From: Cladosporium sp. IMV 00045
Taxonomy: Eukaryota > Ascomycota > Dothideomycetes > Cladosporiales > Cladosporiaceae
DNA: 39,131 nucleotides
Direction: 5' to 3'
Assembly: GCA_001931905.2 (NCBI GenBank)
Contig: MSJI02000635.1
Coordinates: forward strand, 1 to 39,131
Part shown: piece after piece, positions 19,765 to 30,187 of the stretch
Numbering within the stretch: the stretch's first letter is position 1
Layout of the letters: every line of letters begins with the position of its first letter
Notes under the pieces: model-generated
What the model was told of the DNA's origin: nothing
Seen by the model: only the letters and a program-made list of their open reading frames with translations
The model's database searches: none
Made by a program: the position numbers and the translations under genes

Positions 19765-21050
19765 ATGCGTCTCATCGACCTCGTCATTCTCGCCGGCAGC
19801 GCTCTCGCGCGCCCTCCTCGTCCCGCCAGGGATGAGCTTCTCAAGAAAACCGATCAGGACTTCCCGGGCAAGGATGGCTTCAACAAGGCCAAGGTCCACC
19901 AGTCCAAGGGCGGCAACGCGGTTTGCGTTTCTGGATTCGTCCCCGTGACCGCGTCGACGGATCAAAACCTCAAGCTCGATATTCCTATCCCCAAGAACCA
20001 GACGCAGGTCACCGAGTTTTGGGTCGAGTCCTTCTCTGCTGGCTCGACTCTCGCGGAGGATATTGTGCTGGGCAAGGCCAGCGTTTCCGGCACTTGGAAT
20101 ATCTATTCGACTTTGTGCAAGCCTGCCAATGGTGACAAGCCGACGGGCGTGCAGCTTCTCACTCATGGTGTGGGGGTATGTGATCCTGCTCAACAGCTTA
20201 GTGATGCAAGTTGCCAATACTGACAATACTGCAGTTCGACCAGACGTACTGGGACTTTGACTCCGACTACAGCTACGTCGACGTCGCGGCTGAGCATGGC
20301 TATGCCACATTCCTCTACGACCGTCTGGGCGTTGGCCAGTCCGACAAGCCCGACCCGATCAATGTCATCCAGGCGCCCATCGAGGTCGAGATCGCGCACA
20401 CTCTCGCGACATCCCTCCGCGACGGCAAGTTCAGCCAATTAAAGTTCAACAAAATCGTCGGCGTCGGCCATTCGTTCGGCTCCATCATCACCCAAGCCAT
20501 CACGCAACAATACCCGCAAGTCCTCGACGCCGCCATCCTGACCGGCTTCTCCTCCGACCTGTCCAACCAGCCCACCTTCATCCAGGCCCTGAACCTCGCC
20601 CTCGCCAACGAGAACCAGCCCGACCGCTTCGGCGAGCTGAACAACGGCTTCCTGGTCTCCGACACCGCCATCTCCAACCAAATCGGCTTCTTCAAAGCCC
20701 CCGGCTTCGACCCTGCCGTCCTGCGCAGAGCAGAAGCAACAAAAGGCACCGTCACCTTCGGCGAGCTGAACAGCCTGTCAGGCGTCGGCGGTCCGGCCAA
20801 GGACTACAGCAAACCCGTCGCCGTCGTGGACGGCGTCAACGACCACCCTTTCTGCGCCGGCAACTGCACTTACCCCGTCAATGTCGCTGAGGCGGTGCAG
20901 GCCATGTACTACCCGATCGTGAGCGATGGTGATTTCGACACTTACCTTGCGCCCTTGACGGGGCATGGGCTGAACTTCCATTACTCGGCCGATAAGGCTT
21001 TTGAGTATATTCAGAAGTTCTTGGAGGAGCATAATTTGGGTGGGAAGTAG
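19765..21050 (+). CDS. Secreted alpha/beta hydrolase
   Basis: Two exons (19765-20175, 20235-21050) give 408 aa. The intron is 59 nt (GTATGT...CTGCAG) and joins LLTHGVG to FDQTYWDF. The N-terminus (MRLIDLVILAGSALARP) is a short signal peptide. The fold is shown by THGVG (oxyanion turn), FLYDRLGVGQSDKPDP, the nucleophile elbow GVGHSFGS (S217), and a C-terminal LTGHGLNFH with the likely catalytic His. DGVNDHPFCAGNC may hold the acid and a disulphide. Family members are secreted fungal esterase/lipase-like enzymes of uncertain substrate. An upstream in-frame extension lacks an ATG, so the start at 19765 is preferred. Confidence 0.8.
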
Positions 21051-21926
21051 GAGCTGTCCGCTGGCGGAAGGCTGAGGTATATTTTCGTTTAGTTCGTATT
21101 TTTAATAGACATCTCTTTCATTTTCCTTCGGACTTGATGCATTTCTAGTGAGCAGATCCGTCGATCTCTGAGTGAGCGCGCTAATACCGTGTTAAACCAT
21201 CGTCTTTTTCCCATGTAGTCAGTCTATATCATGATGCGCCATTCTGGAATACAAAGCAGTCGGGAGAAATCGCACTCGACATGCCTCGGCAGACATCCCA
21301 AAAACAGGTCCTTTGTTTACTCGTGACTTTCCCCTGCATGAGGACCTGGAGGAGCCTTTTTGACAGGGCAGATAGTGCCCGTTCTGGTAAATGTCGGTGT
21401 GAGGGATGGACTCTAGAAGACTAGAACAGTCACAGAGTATGCAGGGAAGACAGACGTGCACGTGGATTTGAATTATGAAACAAACGGTCGTGCTTCTTCG
21501 AGGCAAGCAGCAGGGTAAACAATGTCATCGTCATATGTGGAGGCCGACGAAGGATTCGCGCTGGCCGGCGCAAAACGGAAGGAAATTGCGCAGCAAAAGC
21601 AAGCTTGAGCATCAGGTACCCTTGCGACACAGACTCCTGCAATCATCAACAACAACACCACCATCCTCTCCCTCCCCGTCGGCACAGACCCGTCTGCCAT
21701 CCTATCGCCTCCGCACGCTACCAGAATAGCACACACAGTTACAATCGTGCGCCGCTCTCGGTTGTTGTCGCAGCTGTCCCCTTCGCACATCCTTGCACGC
21801 TGTTCCGACAGAGCTTATCAATGAAGCACGCGACCCTCCATCCGCCCGCCCACCTTTGAGGTGTTTCGACACTGCCGGCCATCACTCTTCACCCATAATC
21901 GCAGCAGCGACTCTCTCGACCTCATC
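21051..21926. other. Intergenic region upstream of mdm34
   Basis: 0.88 kb. A minus-strand frame at 21473-21790 contains a hydrophobic stretch (MVVLLLMIAGVCVA) but no other support. Nothing further is recognised. Confidence 0.5.
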
Positions 21927-23690
21927 ATGGCGTTCAACTTTAACTGGTCGCCGCTGATCGCCGACACCGACCGCGTGCGCGAAATGCTTACGTCCGCGCT
22001 GAACAAATCGCCCAAACCGCCCATCATCGTCGACGACATCTTGGTGAATGAACTGAATCTGGGATCTACACCTCCCGAGCTGGAGATTCTGGAGATTGGC
22101 GATCTGGCGGAGGATAGATTTCGGGGGATTTTCAAGATGAGCTATACCGGAGACGCATACTTGACGCTTAAAACGCGGGTGCAAGCGAATCCGCTCAACA
22201 CATATCTCTCGACGAAGCCGTCGTTTGCGAGCCCACAGCCTTTGGCGGCGAGTAGTTCGCTCACGATTCCTTTGCAAATCACCCTCTCCGACATCAGGCT
22301 TTCTGGGTTCGTGATCTTGGTTTTCTCAAAGCAAAAGGGTATCACGCTTGTGTTCCGGAATGACCCGCTCGAGTCGCTCAAGGTCTCATCGACTTTCGAT
22401 GCCATCCCCTTCGTGCGAGACTATTTGCAAAAGACGATTGAGAATCAGCTTAGGGTGCTGTTCATGGAGGACCTGCCAGCCATAATCCACAAATTGTCTT
22501 TGCGATTGTTCAGCTCAGAATATCAAGTCACGGATCTGGTGCAACCTAGGAAGAGCCAGGCAGACCTGAGAGCGCACACCGATCCCTTCGCAGGCTCAAC
22601 ATCCCTGGACATCGACGGCATGCCGCTGGACGGCAGCGCGCCGTTTTCTCTGGATCCGCCTGCCGAGATGTATGCCAGTTTCTCCCAGAAAAACCTCTTG
22701 CGTTTGGCGGCTCTTTCGGAAAGTCAAAGGACCCTGTCTTTATTCACCCCGAGAGTGAGGGACACCGTCTACCGCGCGTGGTCAAATGCTGGCGAACGGA
22801 AAGACGCGCCTTCAGGCACAAGCACTCCCACTCACAGAGCCACAACGCTATCGAGAATACAATCTTCATTAGGCAGACATAGTGCTGGATCATCCGCTGC
22901 TTCTTCAAACTCCGAGAACGGCTCCCAAGCTACGAGGCCAACACTCCAGAGCATCCCCTCTACAACGTCGATGCAAAGTCTCGGAAGCGGCCGATCGCGA
23001 CCTCGTCAACGCAAGAGGAAGAACAGAGTCGTCGATCTCCGCAAGAAAGCCGTGCAAAACGACAGTGGCGACGTTGCCAGTGTTGCAAGCAGCTACGAAG
23101 ACAGCGAGAGCGCAAGCGGAAGCCACGCACGCAGTGCCTCTGGAACCCAGCCGACCAGCGACGTCCCCAGCAACGAGCGCGAAGGAGAGATCGTCACACC
23201 ACCCCGAAGTCCCAAGAAGAAAGTGGGCTTCCAGCCAGGCGGCGAGGAGGACCTGAGCGCTTCGACAGAAGTCATTCGCCCGACCTCCAGCTCTAGCAAC
23301 CGCCCCGTAACACCGCACCAACGACCCTCAAAAAGTCTGGAAGACGACGAGCCCACCCCCCGCGCATCCATGATTCTCCCCAGCAGCGAAAAGGCCCCTC
23401 GACACAGAGACCTGCCACACATGAAAGCTTTGCCCGCGAAATCTAAATCCGTCGACCTCCCTCGCCCGCGCTCGGACAACAATGTCGCCAAACTTGGTCC
23501 GTCATTCGCCGAAGGCTCCTCCACGGGAGGCATCCTCGAGCAGGCGTGGATGATGAAGATGGCGCATGAGATCGCGAACAGAGTCTCCGAGGAGAAGGCT
23601 AGAGGCGGCAACGGCAACAACATGTGGGCGAGACGTCTCTCGGATGAAGAAGCTGGTAATGCTGATGCGCCGCCTGCGTATGTCTCGTAA
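21927..23690 (+). CDS. mdm34: Mdm34, ERMES complex SMP-domain subunit
   Basis: A single exon of 587 aa starting at the ATG of MAFNFNWSPL, the conserved Mdm34 N-terminus; the open frame begins 22 codons earlier but those are not family sequence. Residues ~1-195 are the SMP lipid-binding domain (PPIIVDDILVNELNLG, PPELEILEIGDL, FRGIFKMSYTGDAYLTL, LSGFVILVFSKQKGITLVFRNDPL). Mdm34 is the mitochondrial outer-membrane component of the ER-mitochondria encounter structure, working with Mmm1, Mdm12 and Mdm10 in lipid exchange and mitochondrial shape. The C-terminal half is Ser/Arg-rich and disordered, with an RQRKRKNRVVDLRKKA basic patch and a short conserved C-terminal helix (ILEQAWMMKMAHEIANRV). A ten-T run follows the stop. 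Confidence 0.93.
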   Translation: MAFNFNWSPLIADTDRVREMLTSALNKSPKPPIIVDDILVNELNLGSTPPELEILEIGDLAEDRFRGIFKMSYTGDAYLTLKTRVQANPLNTYLSTKPSFASPQPLAASSSLTIPLQITLSDIRLSGFVILVFSKQKGITLVFRNDPLESLKVSSTFDAIPFVRDYLQKTIENQLRVLFMEDLPAIIHKLSLRLFSSEYQVTDLVQPRKSQADLRAHTDPFAGSTSLDIDGMPLDGSAPFSLDPPAEMYASFSQKNLLRLAALSESQRTLSLFTPRVRDTVYRAWSNAGERKDAPSGTSTPTHRATTLSRIQSSLGRHSAGSSAASSNSENGSQATRPTLQSIPSTTSMQSLGSGRSRPRQRKRKNRVVDLRKKAVQNDSGDVASVASSYEDSESASGSHARSASGTQPTSDVPSNEREGEIVTPPRSPKKKVGFQPGGEEDLSASTEVIRPTSSSSNRPVTPHQRPSKSLEDDEPTPRASMILPSSEKAPRHRDLPHMKALPAKSKSVDLPRPRSDNNVAKLGPSFAEGSSTGGILEQAWMMKMAHEIANRVSEEKARGGNGNNMWARRLSDEEAGNADAPPAYVS

Positions 23691-24193
23691 GATACGGCCA
23701 GGTTGTACTTTTTTTTTTGTCTTTTTCCAATTCTCTGATTGTAATGAGCTCTTTCAGCGTTTTGTGAGGCATTTTGGCTTCTTTTGATTTCTCTTTTTCT
23801 TCACGACAGGTGTCGTGCAACACGATACCAACAGCAATCCTGGGACAGCAAGGCGTTTTTGTTTTTATCGAAAGACGGTATCGGCGCGACTTTGGGATAT
23901 CATGCTTTCTTGGGCTCTGGGCTTTGGGTTACACCTCTCTGGTTTACGAACCTAATGTCTTTCTCTCTTTGAATTGTTGGCTGTGCCAACGAGAAGACAG
24001 GAAGTTGTGGTGACCCCATTCATCTTTCAGCTCGCTTTGATCATCGTCATCGCGTTCATGTTTCATGTTCATTGTATTCATAGCCACAGCCACCTGAGCG
24101 AATCTCCAAAATTACCTCAAATTACAAGGCATTCTTCACTCCAAACCCTCCATCCCTCCCCTTCTCCTCCAAAACAAGAAAGAAAAGACCCTC
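23691..24193. other. Convergent spacer, mdm34 / UPF0045-like gene
   Basis: 0.5 kb between the 3' ends of two convergent genes. It begins with a poly-T run (23709-23718), is CT-rich near 24130-24190, and carries no supported gene. Confidence 0.5.
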
Positions 24194-24933
24194 TCACTTC
24201 GCCTCCTTACCTTTCTCCCCCTTCCCATCCTCAGCAAGCAACTTCTCCACAGCCCTCACCTTATCCTCCGCCGTCTGCTTCTTATCCGTCCTGCTCCCCA
24301 CGCGAATATCGCTCTGGATCCGCACCACGCCGTTGGCGTGCAGAAGGCTGTGCGCTTGCCCTATCACCCGCATGACGACGTCCCAGGGTCCTTCTGTGTA
24401 GTGAGTTAGTACGAGGGCATTGCGAAATGATGGAGTGAAGTTGAGATGACCTAGAGTCGTGCCGGCGCTGTGCATGGTGTATTCTACTCCGCTGGACTTG
24501 AGGAGGCGTTGCACGGCGGCGACTTCAGAGCTCACGCTGGCGCTGGGGGTGCCGATTGGGATGAGGCAGAAGTCTGTGTTGGTTTGGATATGTCAGTAGG
24601 TCAACTTTTTGTGTACTTTGGTTTATTTGTTATACGGGAACGAATTTCGTTTTGGGGGGTTGGGGGTGGTTTTTTGGTAGGAGTGCATTTTGCTGATCCC
24701 GGAGAAGTAGAAACCAGGTTGCGATCCAAGAGAGCAATGCAATGCGATCTTTCTACATCGACCTCCAGAGCCTGCCCTGTGAAATCACGAACAGCAACAA
24801 AATAAACAACAAATAACGAAAATGCTCAAGCTGACGACATACCAGCCAAACAAGCCGATGGCGTCGGCAGCGCGTTAGGATCGGATTCAGCCATGCCTTT
24901 GAGGACGTGCTGGAGTTGGGGGGAGGAGTCCAT
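24194..24933 (-). CDS. UPF0045/Ecm15-like (MTH1187/YkoF-fold) protein
   Basis: Two exons (24933-24843, 24573-24194) give 156 aa; the start may instead be the internal ATG at 24894 (MAESDP). The spliced product has the family core ACLADFCLIPIGTPSASVS, EVAAVQRLL, VEYTMHSAGTTL and a GPWDVVMRVIGQAH segment. Yeast Ecm15 and bacterial relatives form small ferredoxin-like dimers or tetramers, some binding thiamine or its derivatives; the biological role is unsettled. The 269-nt intron (GTATGT...ACACAG) is three to five times longer than most introns here. The Lys/Glu-rich tail is extra to the family core. It is divergent from the IPK1 gene. Confidence 0.8.
24574..24842 (-). other. Unusually long intron in the UPF0045-like gene
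   Basis: 269 nt with a GTATGT donor, CTGAC branch candidate and CAACACAG acceptor. It interrupts the codon for the Asp of LADFCLIP. The other introns in the window are 51-106 nt. Confidence 0.75.
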
Positions 24934-25469
24934 AAAACAGTTGTTATAAAAACAACTCGAAAGGAAGAGCCGCGGTCGTTGCTCTCAGGCTAATAGAATT
25001 ACCAATTGATGTTGGGTTTCGCGCGAAGGCGGTTAGACGGCGGCCGGCCAGCGCCCGAGAGGCGTTGAGCTTCCTCTGGCGATGAAGTGCGGTCGGTGTG
25101 GGCGGAGAGTCATCATCGCTGGTGGGGAAAAGTGGGAGGTGTGATGAGCTGTCCGCCGTTGTGCTGCTGCAGCCTTGTGGGTTCCAGGATTCATTTTTGC
25201 GACTACGGCATGCGAGCAATCTATTCCACGTGAAAGCTCGTGTTTGTGGGATTTTTGGGGACTTTTTCCTCGTGGAGCTTGGTGTTTTGGATGGGCTGCT
25301 CTCGAGAGCGTACGCACAATATTACGAAAGGCTGCTGAGTAAGGTGTTGTCAGACGGCGGGTTTTGACTTTACGAGGTTACAGAGACTGGAGAACCTCGT
25401 GGGAAGTGCTTGTTTCTTTTCTTTCTCTCTTATGGGTTCCGTTTGCAAGCAGGTTGGCTTGATGTGACG
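24934..25469. other. Divergent promoter region, UPF0045-like / IPK1
   Basis: 0.54 kb between start codons. No TATA box or distinct motif; small open frames on both strands look random. Confidence 0.5.
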
Positions 25470-26453
25470 ATGTCAATCACTGCGTATTGCTTACCTGGGG
25501 AGCTGCCACGACTGTCCGCGACTCACACAAAGAACGGCATCGCTTTCAAGCTTCAATATTTGAACGAAGGCGGCGCCAATTTTATCTTCAGCATTGTGCA
25601 AGATGGCAGCGAATTGCCCAAGTCTCTTCAAGGAAAGCTACTGCGCCTGCGGAAGAATCTGCCTCACGTCCAGGCCACGACTGAGCAAGTACAGTCATTC
25701 AATAGAAACTTCCGGCCTATCTTCCCAGCAGAATGTCTCGTGCAGCACGACCTCATCTACCTGGAGGAAAGTCTCATCGACACCCTGAACAACGCTCTCG
25801 ATCGTCAAGCCCGCCCTTCACGACGCAGCCAGGACAGCCTTCCGCAAGACGAGAGGTACGGCCTTCTAGTGACGGACATGACGCCGGCGCCCGGCAAAGC
25901 AATGCTGGAAACGAAGCCCAAATGGCTGTTGCAATCTCCCAACGCGCCCTCGAACGCCAGTCGATGTCGGACTTGCGCTCTGCGCGCCCAAAGGGCAGCT
26001 CAAAGCAAGTGCACCGCGACGGACGCGCAAGGCAGCTGTCCGTTCGACCTAGTCAGCGAGCAAGTGCAAGACCGGCGTCAAGCTGCAGAGAAAGCGACGA
26101 AGGAGACAGAGCTGGCGGATTTCCTCGTGGAGGGCGCGCAGCCTCTCTTTGCGATCCTGCGCGACCAGCAGAGGTTTCTGGATCCGCGTGGTGTTCTCGG
26201 GGTGACGGGCGCGGAGGGCATCTACGACCTATGCCGGGCCATGACGCTCCGGGATTGCACGCTGTTTGTCAGGGGCACGAGCGAAGGGATAGAGGCCCGG
26301 TTGGGCGATTTGGACTTCAAGCAGCCTGAGAAACTTGGGAGGTGGAAGGAGGTGGAGCGCAGGTTGATTGATGAAGGGTGGTACGTGAATGCCGAAGCGG
26401 ACGCGGTCTGGAGGGAGGAGACGATTTGTCGGCTTTCAAGGGGGGTTTTATAA
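25470..26453 (+). CDS. ipk1: Inositol-pentakisphosphate 2-kinase
   Basis: A single exon of 327 aa starting MSITAYCLPG; the frame is open upstream but begins at a TTG. Hallmarks of the IPK1 family: the nucleotide-binding EGGANFIF (residues 33-40), LLRLRKN, YGLLVTDMTPAPG (130-142), the ETKPKWLLQSP motif (147-157; usually E-I-KPKW) and the zinc-linked SRCRTCALRAQ. IPK1 converts inositol 1,3,4,5,6-pentakisphosphate to phytate (InsP6) with ATP, feeding pyrophosphate-inositol signalling and mRNA export in fungi. The Thr in place of Ile in E-T-KPKW is the only visible departure; the key charged residues are kept. The C-terminal DCTLFVRG...LGDLDFKQPEKLGRW is also typical. Confidence 0.9.
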   Translation: MSITAYCLPGELPRLSATHTKNGIAFKLQYLNEGGANFIFSIVQDGSELPKSLQGKLLRLRKNLPHVQATTEQVQSFNRNFRPIFPAECLVQHDLIYLEESLIDTLNNALDRQARPSRRSQDSLPQDERYGLLVTDMTPAPGKAMLETKPKWLLQSPNAPSNASRCRTCALRAQRAAQSKCTATDAQGSCPFDLVSEQVQDRRQAAEKATKETELADFLVEGAQPLFAILRDQQRFLDPRGVLGVTGAEGIYDLCRAMTLRDCTLFVRGTSEGIEARLGDLDFKQPEKLGRWKEVERRLIDEGWYVNAEADAVWREETICRLSRGVL

Positions 26454-27877
26454 CATTGTTGTGACGAGTCATCCACAACGTCGTGTAATATTACATCTGC
26501 AGCGGTCCTTTCTCTCAAACTATTTGAGCGTGAGGGCTCGCTTGACATCTTGAACATTTCGGAAACGCTCCCTTCCGTTTGATATGAGGGAACTCCTGTT
26601 CGCCTAGTCTTCAGGGGCATGGTTATCTCTCCTCACTACGCAGGGAGTGAAGCAAGAGTCAGTGTCCATGACGCTACCGTGTTCGCGATATATGGTGCCC
26701 TGAGTCGCTTCTGTTCATCGAAAACGCTCGCACATCGGTGTACTACACGAAGTGAGCCGACGTGTTGAATTATCCATCCCTTGTCTCCCGTCAACGCTGG
26801 CATCCTTGCCGAATGATTTCCGTAGGCACGGGAGCAACGCCAATAGCACGGAAAGGATTGATCTGCAGCTCCTCTGTGCTCGTGGGCGCTATGAATACAT
26901 CTAGCCCTTTATCCATGCCAACGGGCGTGCAACGGCTCCCCCCGCCTCCGAGGGAGCGGCAGGATCTCTCTAAGTAAAGGAAATAATTATTGGCAGCGAA
27001 ATCCCGGATGATCGACGTGAAGGATGTCTTCACATGAAACTGCCGGGTGGTTCGCTTGAGGTCATACCCATCGCCAACGACCTCTAGCATATTATCATTC
27101 ATATAACTCGTCAGAAGCAGATGCAAATCGCCCTCGCATAGTCAAGTCTCGATGGCACTCCGCGGCAGGCTACAATTTCCAACGCCTTCTAAGCACGACC
27201 GGCACGCAGCTAAGAGGGTCTTCACGCCCGGTCTGGCCGCACTGCCGATTTCCATATCGGGACTTGCATCGGCGACTCCATTTCATAGTCTCTCGCCACA
27301 AGCAAGCCGCAAAAGCAATATTTCTCCCGCGAGCTGCATATGCTGTGCGACCACAGCGACCACCACGCTCACGATATCCTATCTGGTTGCCGGAAATGAA
27401 GTGTTGGACAGGCCACGCAGAATTCCAGTTCTGGGCCGCTCCACACGCATGATCGTCGGACAGTCGCATGTGAGTGACGTCTCATATGACATGGGGCGGT
27501 GCCGCGAAAAGGTGGGCCTAGGAAACCATTGGTCCGACACGCGTGCTAAATTGACGTCTCTCCGGCCCTTGGGAGGCGGGTGAGCAAAGGCGAATGGCTG
27601 TAACTAGGTAGTTGCTCATGGCAGATTCGTGGCCATGGTGGTCGCCGCACACTCTATCCTTTTCGACCCTGACGTGATACTTTTCCTTCTAAACCTTCCT
27701 ACTATACCTTTTGCCTTCTCAACATCATTCGACCTTGTTGCTTTCGTCATTCTCCGAATCTAACGACTATAAGGCACTTCTGATATCACCGGTTAAGCGA
27801 AAGTTCGTCACATACGGGACGAGATCACCCATCACATCCTAGCGCCTCCTTCGCGGACGCGCGCCACCGGCTGCAGC
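26454..27877. other. Gene-poor 1.4 kb region
   Basis: Between the IPK1 and AhpC/TSA-like genes. Overlapping small frames occur on both strands; only the minus-strand one at 26791-27102 looks protein-like. No transposon ends, long repeats or tRNA were seen. Confidence 0.5.
26791..27102 (-). other. Unassigned ORF, possible gene fragment or last exon
   Basis: A 103-codon frame from an ATG at 27102, inside an open stretch of about 120 codons that begins after a TGA near 27150. The translation has mixed, protein-like composition (NDNMLEVVGDGYDLKRTTRQ..., ending TEIIRQGCQR), but I recognise no family. Upstream acceptor-like AG sites would allow it to be the last exon of a larger gene, though no convincing 5' exon was found. 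It may equally be chance or a decayed gene. Confidence 0.2.
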
Positions 27878-29059
27878 ATGGAGACAGAACGACCAGTCAG
27901 TCCAGTCGGGACGTCGAAGTTTGAGCAAGAATACAAGCCGCCCTCACGCCGTGCCGCTCCAGTCTCGCCGGCAAGCTCTCACACATTCGACAGCAGACGA
28001 CATGGTATCCATGTCTCCAAGCCGTCGAAGGCTTCGACGGCCGATTCTATGTTGTCCTTCGACAACAATGCATACTCCACGGCTCCCACAAGCATAAACA
28101 ACTCACCCACCGAAGAACCATTCGAAGCTCTACCCAAAGTTCCCTCTTCAATGCGTGCCAGTCGCCACAATCATCCCGAGCACTTCCCAGAAAACAACCT
28201 TCGACTTGTCGACACTGACGACTGGTCTGAACGCCTACGATCCGATACAGATCAATACGATGCCATCACCGACGAGTGTCCCGACCGCGCCAGCTTAGCC
28301 GCCGCCTACAACATCCCCATCTACTCCGCCGACGGCACACCCTGCCCATTCGGCCAGCTCTTCCACCCAGCCACAGCAACGCACACCCGACAACTAATCA
28401 TCTTCATCCGCCACTTCTACTGCGGCGCGTGTCAAGCCTACCTCAAAGCGATCAGCGACAACATCACGATGCAAGAATACTTCTCGATCCCAACGCCGAC
28501 CTCCATTTTCGTCATCGGCTGCGGCCACCCCGAACTCATCCCGTTCTACAAGCTGAAAACAGGCTGTCCCTTCCCCATCTACGCCGAGCCCAGCCGCGCC
28601 CTCTTCAAGCGCCTCGGCATGGTTCTCAGCGTGAACATCGGCTCCAAGCGACCGGAGTACATGAAAGAGATCTCGCCCGTGGCCTGGGCGGCGGGGCAAC
28701 TCTCCACAATCCGCAACGGCATCAAGCTGCGGCAGGCGGAGCTGAACAAACTGAAACTGGAAGCCGCGGAGCGGCGGCGAAGGCAGGCTGAGTTGGATCG
28801 CGAGACTGCGCAGGTGGACGACATGGAGGCGCGGGATGAGGCGAGGTCTGTGAGTCCTAGCTCCATGGGGGATGGAGGCAGGGGGGAGAATAATCTGTCG
28901 ATCAGAAAGAGGGATGTCATCAAGGGCGGGAATATTTTCCAGATTGGAGGGGAGTTCCTCTTCGATGAGGGCGAGGTGGTGTGGTGTCATCGCATGAAGA
29001 ATTACAGGAATCATGCTGAGGTCGATGTCATTAGGAGGGTGCTCGAGTTGGATGATTGA
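27878..29059 (+). CDS. AhpC/TSA antioxidant-domain protein (PRXL2/AAED1-like)
   Basis: A single exon of 393 aa. Residues 1-~125 are a Ser/Pro-rich disordered leader. Residues ~135-270 are a thioredoxin-like peroxiredoxin fold: TRQLIIFIRHFYCGACQAYL with a CGAC pair (C182, C185), IFVIGCGHPELIPFYKLKTGCPFPIYAEP, then ALFKRLGM. This matches the AAED1/PRXL2C-type family, in which only a CxxC or single Cys remains and peroxidase activity is not generally shown. A strongly charged coiled-coil (about 288-322, with LEAAERRRRQAELDRE) is inserted before the C-terminal GGEFLFDEGEVVWCHRM segment. It is likely cytosolic; a redox role is inferred from the fold. Confidence 0.85.
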   Translation: METERPVSPVGTSKFEQEYKPPSRRAAPVSPASSHTFDSRRHGIHVSKPSKASTADSMLSFDNNAYSTAPTSINNSPTEEPFEALPKVPSSMRASRHNHPEHFPENNLRLVDTDDWSERLRSDTDQYDAITDECPDRASLAAAYNIPIYSADGTPCPFGQLFHPATATHTRQLIIFIRHFYCGACQAYLKAISDNITMQEYFSIPTPTSIFVIGCGHPELIPFYKLKTGCPFPIYAEPSRALFKRLGMVLSVNIGSKRPEYMKEISPVAWAAGQLSTIRNGIKLRQAELNKLKLEAAERRRRQAELDRETAQVDDMEARDEARSVSPSSMGDGGRGENNLSIRKRDVIKGGNIFQIGGEFLFDEGEVVWCHRMKNYRNHAEVDVIRRVLELDD

Positions 29060-29997
29060 AGGACTGGCTGATTGGAGGGAGAGATTGAAGAAGAACGAAG
29101 GCCTCGCTTGAGCCTTTTCGATGCTGGGAAGTTTGCAAGGAACGAAAACCGCATTTCGAGAAGGTCACAGGTTGAAGCTTGGTCCTGACGAGCGCCACAA
29201 GAAAACGGCCGAGGGATTACTATACCGTTCAAAGCATGTCAACCAAAAGGTGAAAGACCCCTTCGTATATCCGAGAAAGGTATGGCTCATGCCCATGATG
29301 GCAAGAAAGAGCGTAGGAGCGCGAAGCGACGAACAGGACGAACAACATCATCTGCAGATTGGAATTCTTTAGCGAGCGAAGAAGCATGTGGACAACAGGC
29401 GCATGGACCGAATGACAGAGCATTCGATGTACGATTTTTGCATTACAGATTAGAAAGATGAATAGTTACGACTCCAACAAAGCATTGAGCGAAAGAAAGA
29501 GATGGTCACGGCTTGACCTCGAGGTCAATTGGGCTTATTCCTTTTGAAAATTCACTGATTTGCTCTCGATATTTGTATATGAGTGAATCTAAGCCTCTTG
29601 CACCTGCTTCTGCGACCTTCTTGCTCTGGCATTGAAATCTTGCATGGCTCAATAATGCATGCCTTTGCCCAGCTTCAGTCTGTACGTATTGAGACCCGAG
29701 CTGATCCCGCTGGCAACCGTCAACTGTAGTATATCGAATAATTCGAGTTTCGGAAGCAAAACAGATCATGCGACTTCGTGCTTGAGTCCTAAATTCATTC
29801 TCGTTCAACCATTTCGATACGTCCAGGCACACGAATCTTCTCAAAGCACGGCGCACCGGGAGAGAAGTCCTGAAGACCGGCGACCAATCAGACCCTGCCA
29901 GAATTCCCAGATATTGGTGGGAGCCTCAGTCTCTCACGCATTGGAATGTAAATGCCTATGCGTGCGATGAGCCAAAAATAATTGGCAAGAAAAAGAC
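29060..29997. other. Intergenic region downstream of tRNA-Cys
   Basis: 0.94 kb. A minus-strand frame at 29506-29856 is 116 codons long but starts at GTG and has no recognisable feature. A T5 run just 3' of the tRNA on the minus strand (about 29991-29994 in reverse) fits Pol III termination. Confidence 0.5.
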
Positions 29998-30081
29998 AGC
30001 TTCCTCCCGTGATCGAAACAGGGACCTTAGGATGTCTTGCAATTGCTGCAATCCCACGCTCTACCACTGAGCTAAAGAAGC
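29998..30081 (-). tRNA. tRNA-Cys (GCA) with a 12-nt intron
   Basis: Read on the minus strand: acceptor arms GCTTCTT/AGGAAGC pair with one G-U; the D-arm GCTC...GAGC pairs; the anticodon stem is TGGGA/TCCTA; the loop is TT-GCA-G then a 12-nt intron (30045-30034) and A; the T-arm is CCTGT-TTCGATC-ACGGG. The anticodon GCA (30049-30047) reads Cys codons, and the discriminator base is T (U73), as expected for tRNA-Cys. The intron sits at the canonical position after base 37. A T5 run follows for Pol III termination. Confidence 0.93.
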
Positions 30082-30187
30082 TGAATTTCGTGTTATTGCT
30101 CACAGGGCTTAACAGGCTGCATTATATACCCTTGGCAATCAAATGCATGTCGGATCAGGATGTGACTGCATAGTTGCAATTATTCGA

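Noticed and set aside
21473..21790. Minus-strand ORF with a hydrophobic stretch
   Set aside because: Only one signal-peptide-like segment supports it; no family match and no splice support.
24574..24842. TPP riboswitch in the long intron of a possibly thiamine-binding protein gene
   Set aside because: The conserved CTGAGA and other TPP-aptamer core elements were not found by eye.
27152..27583. 143-codon plus-strand ORF
   Set aside because: Overlaps similar-sized frames on the other strand and shows no domain-like pattern.
29506..29856. 116-codon minus-strand ORF
   Set aside because: Starts at GTG in the stretch downstream of tRNA-Cys and has no recognisable features.
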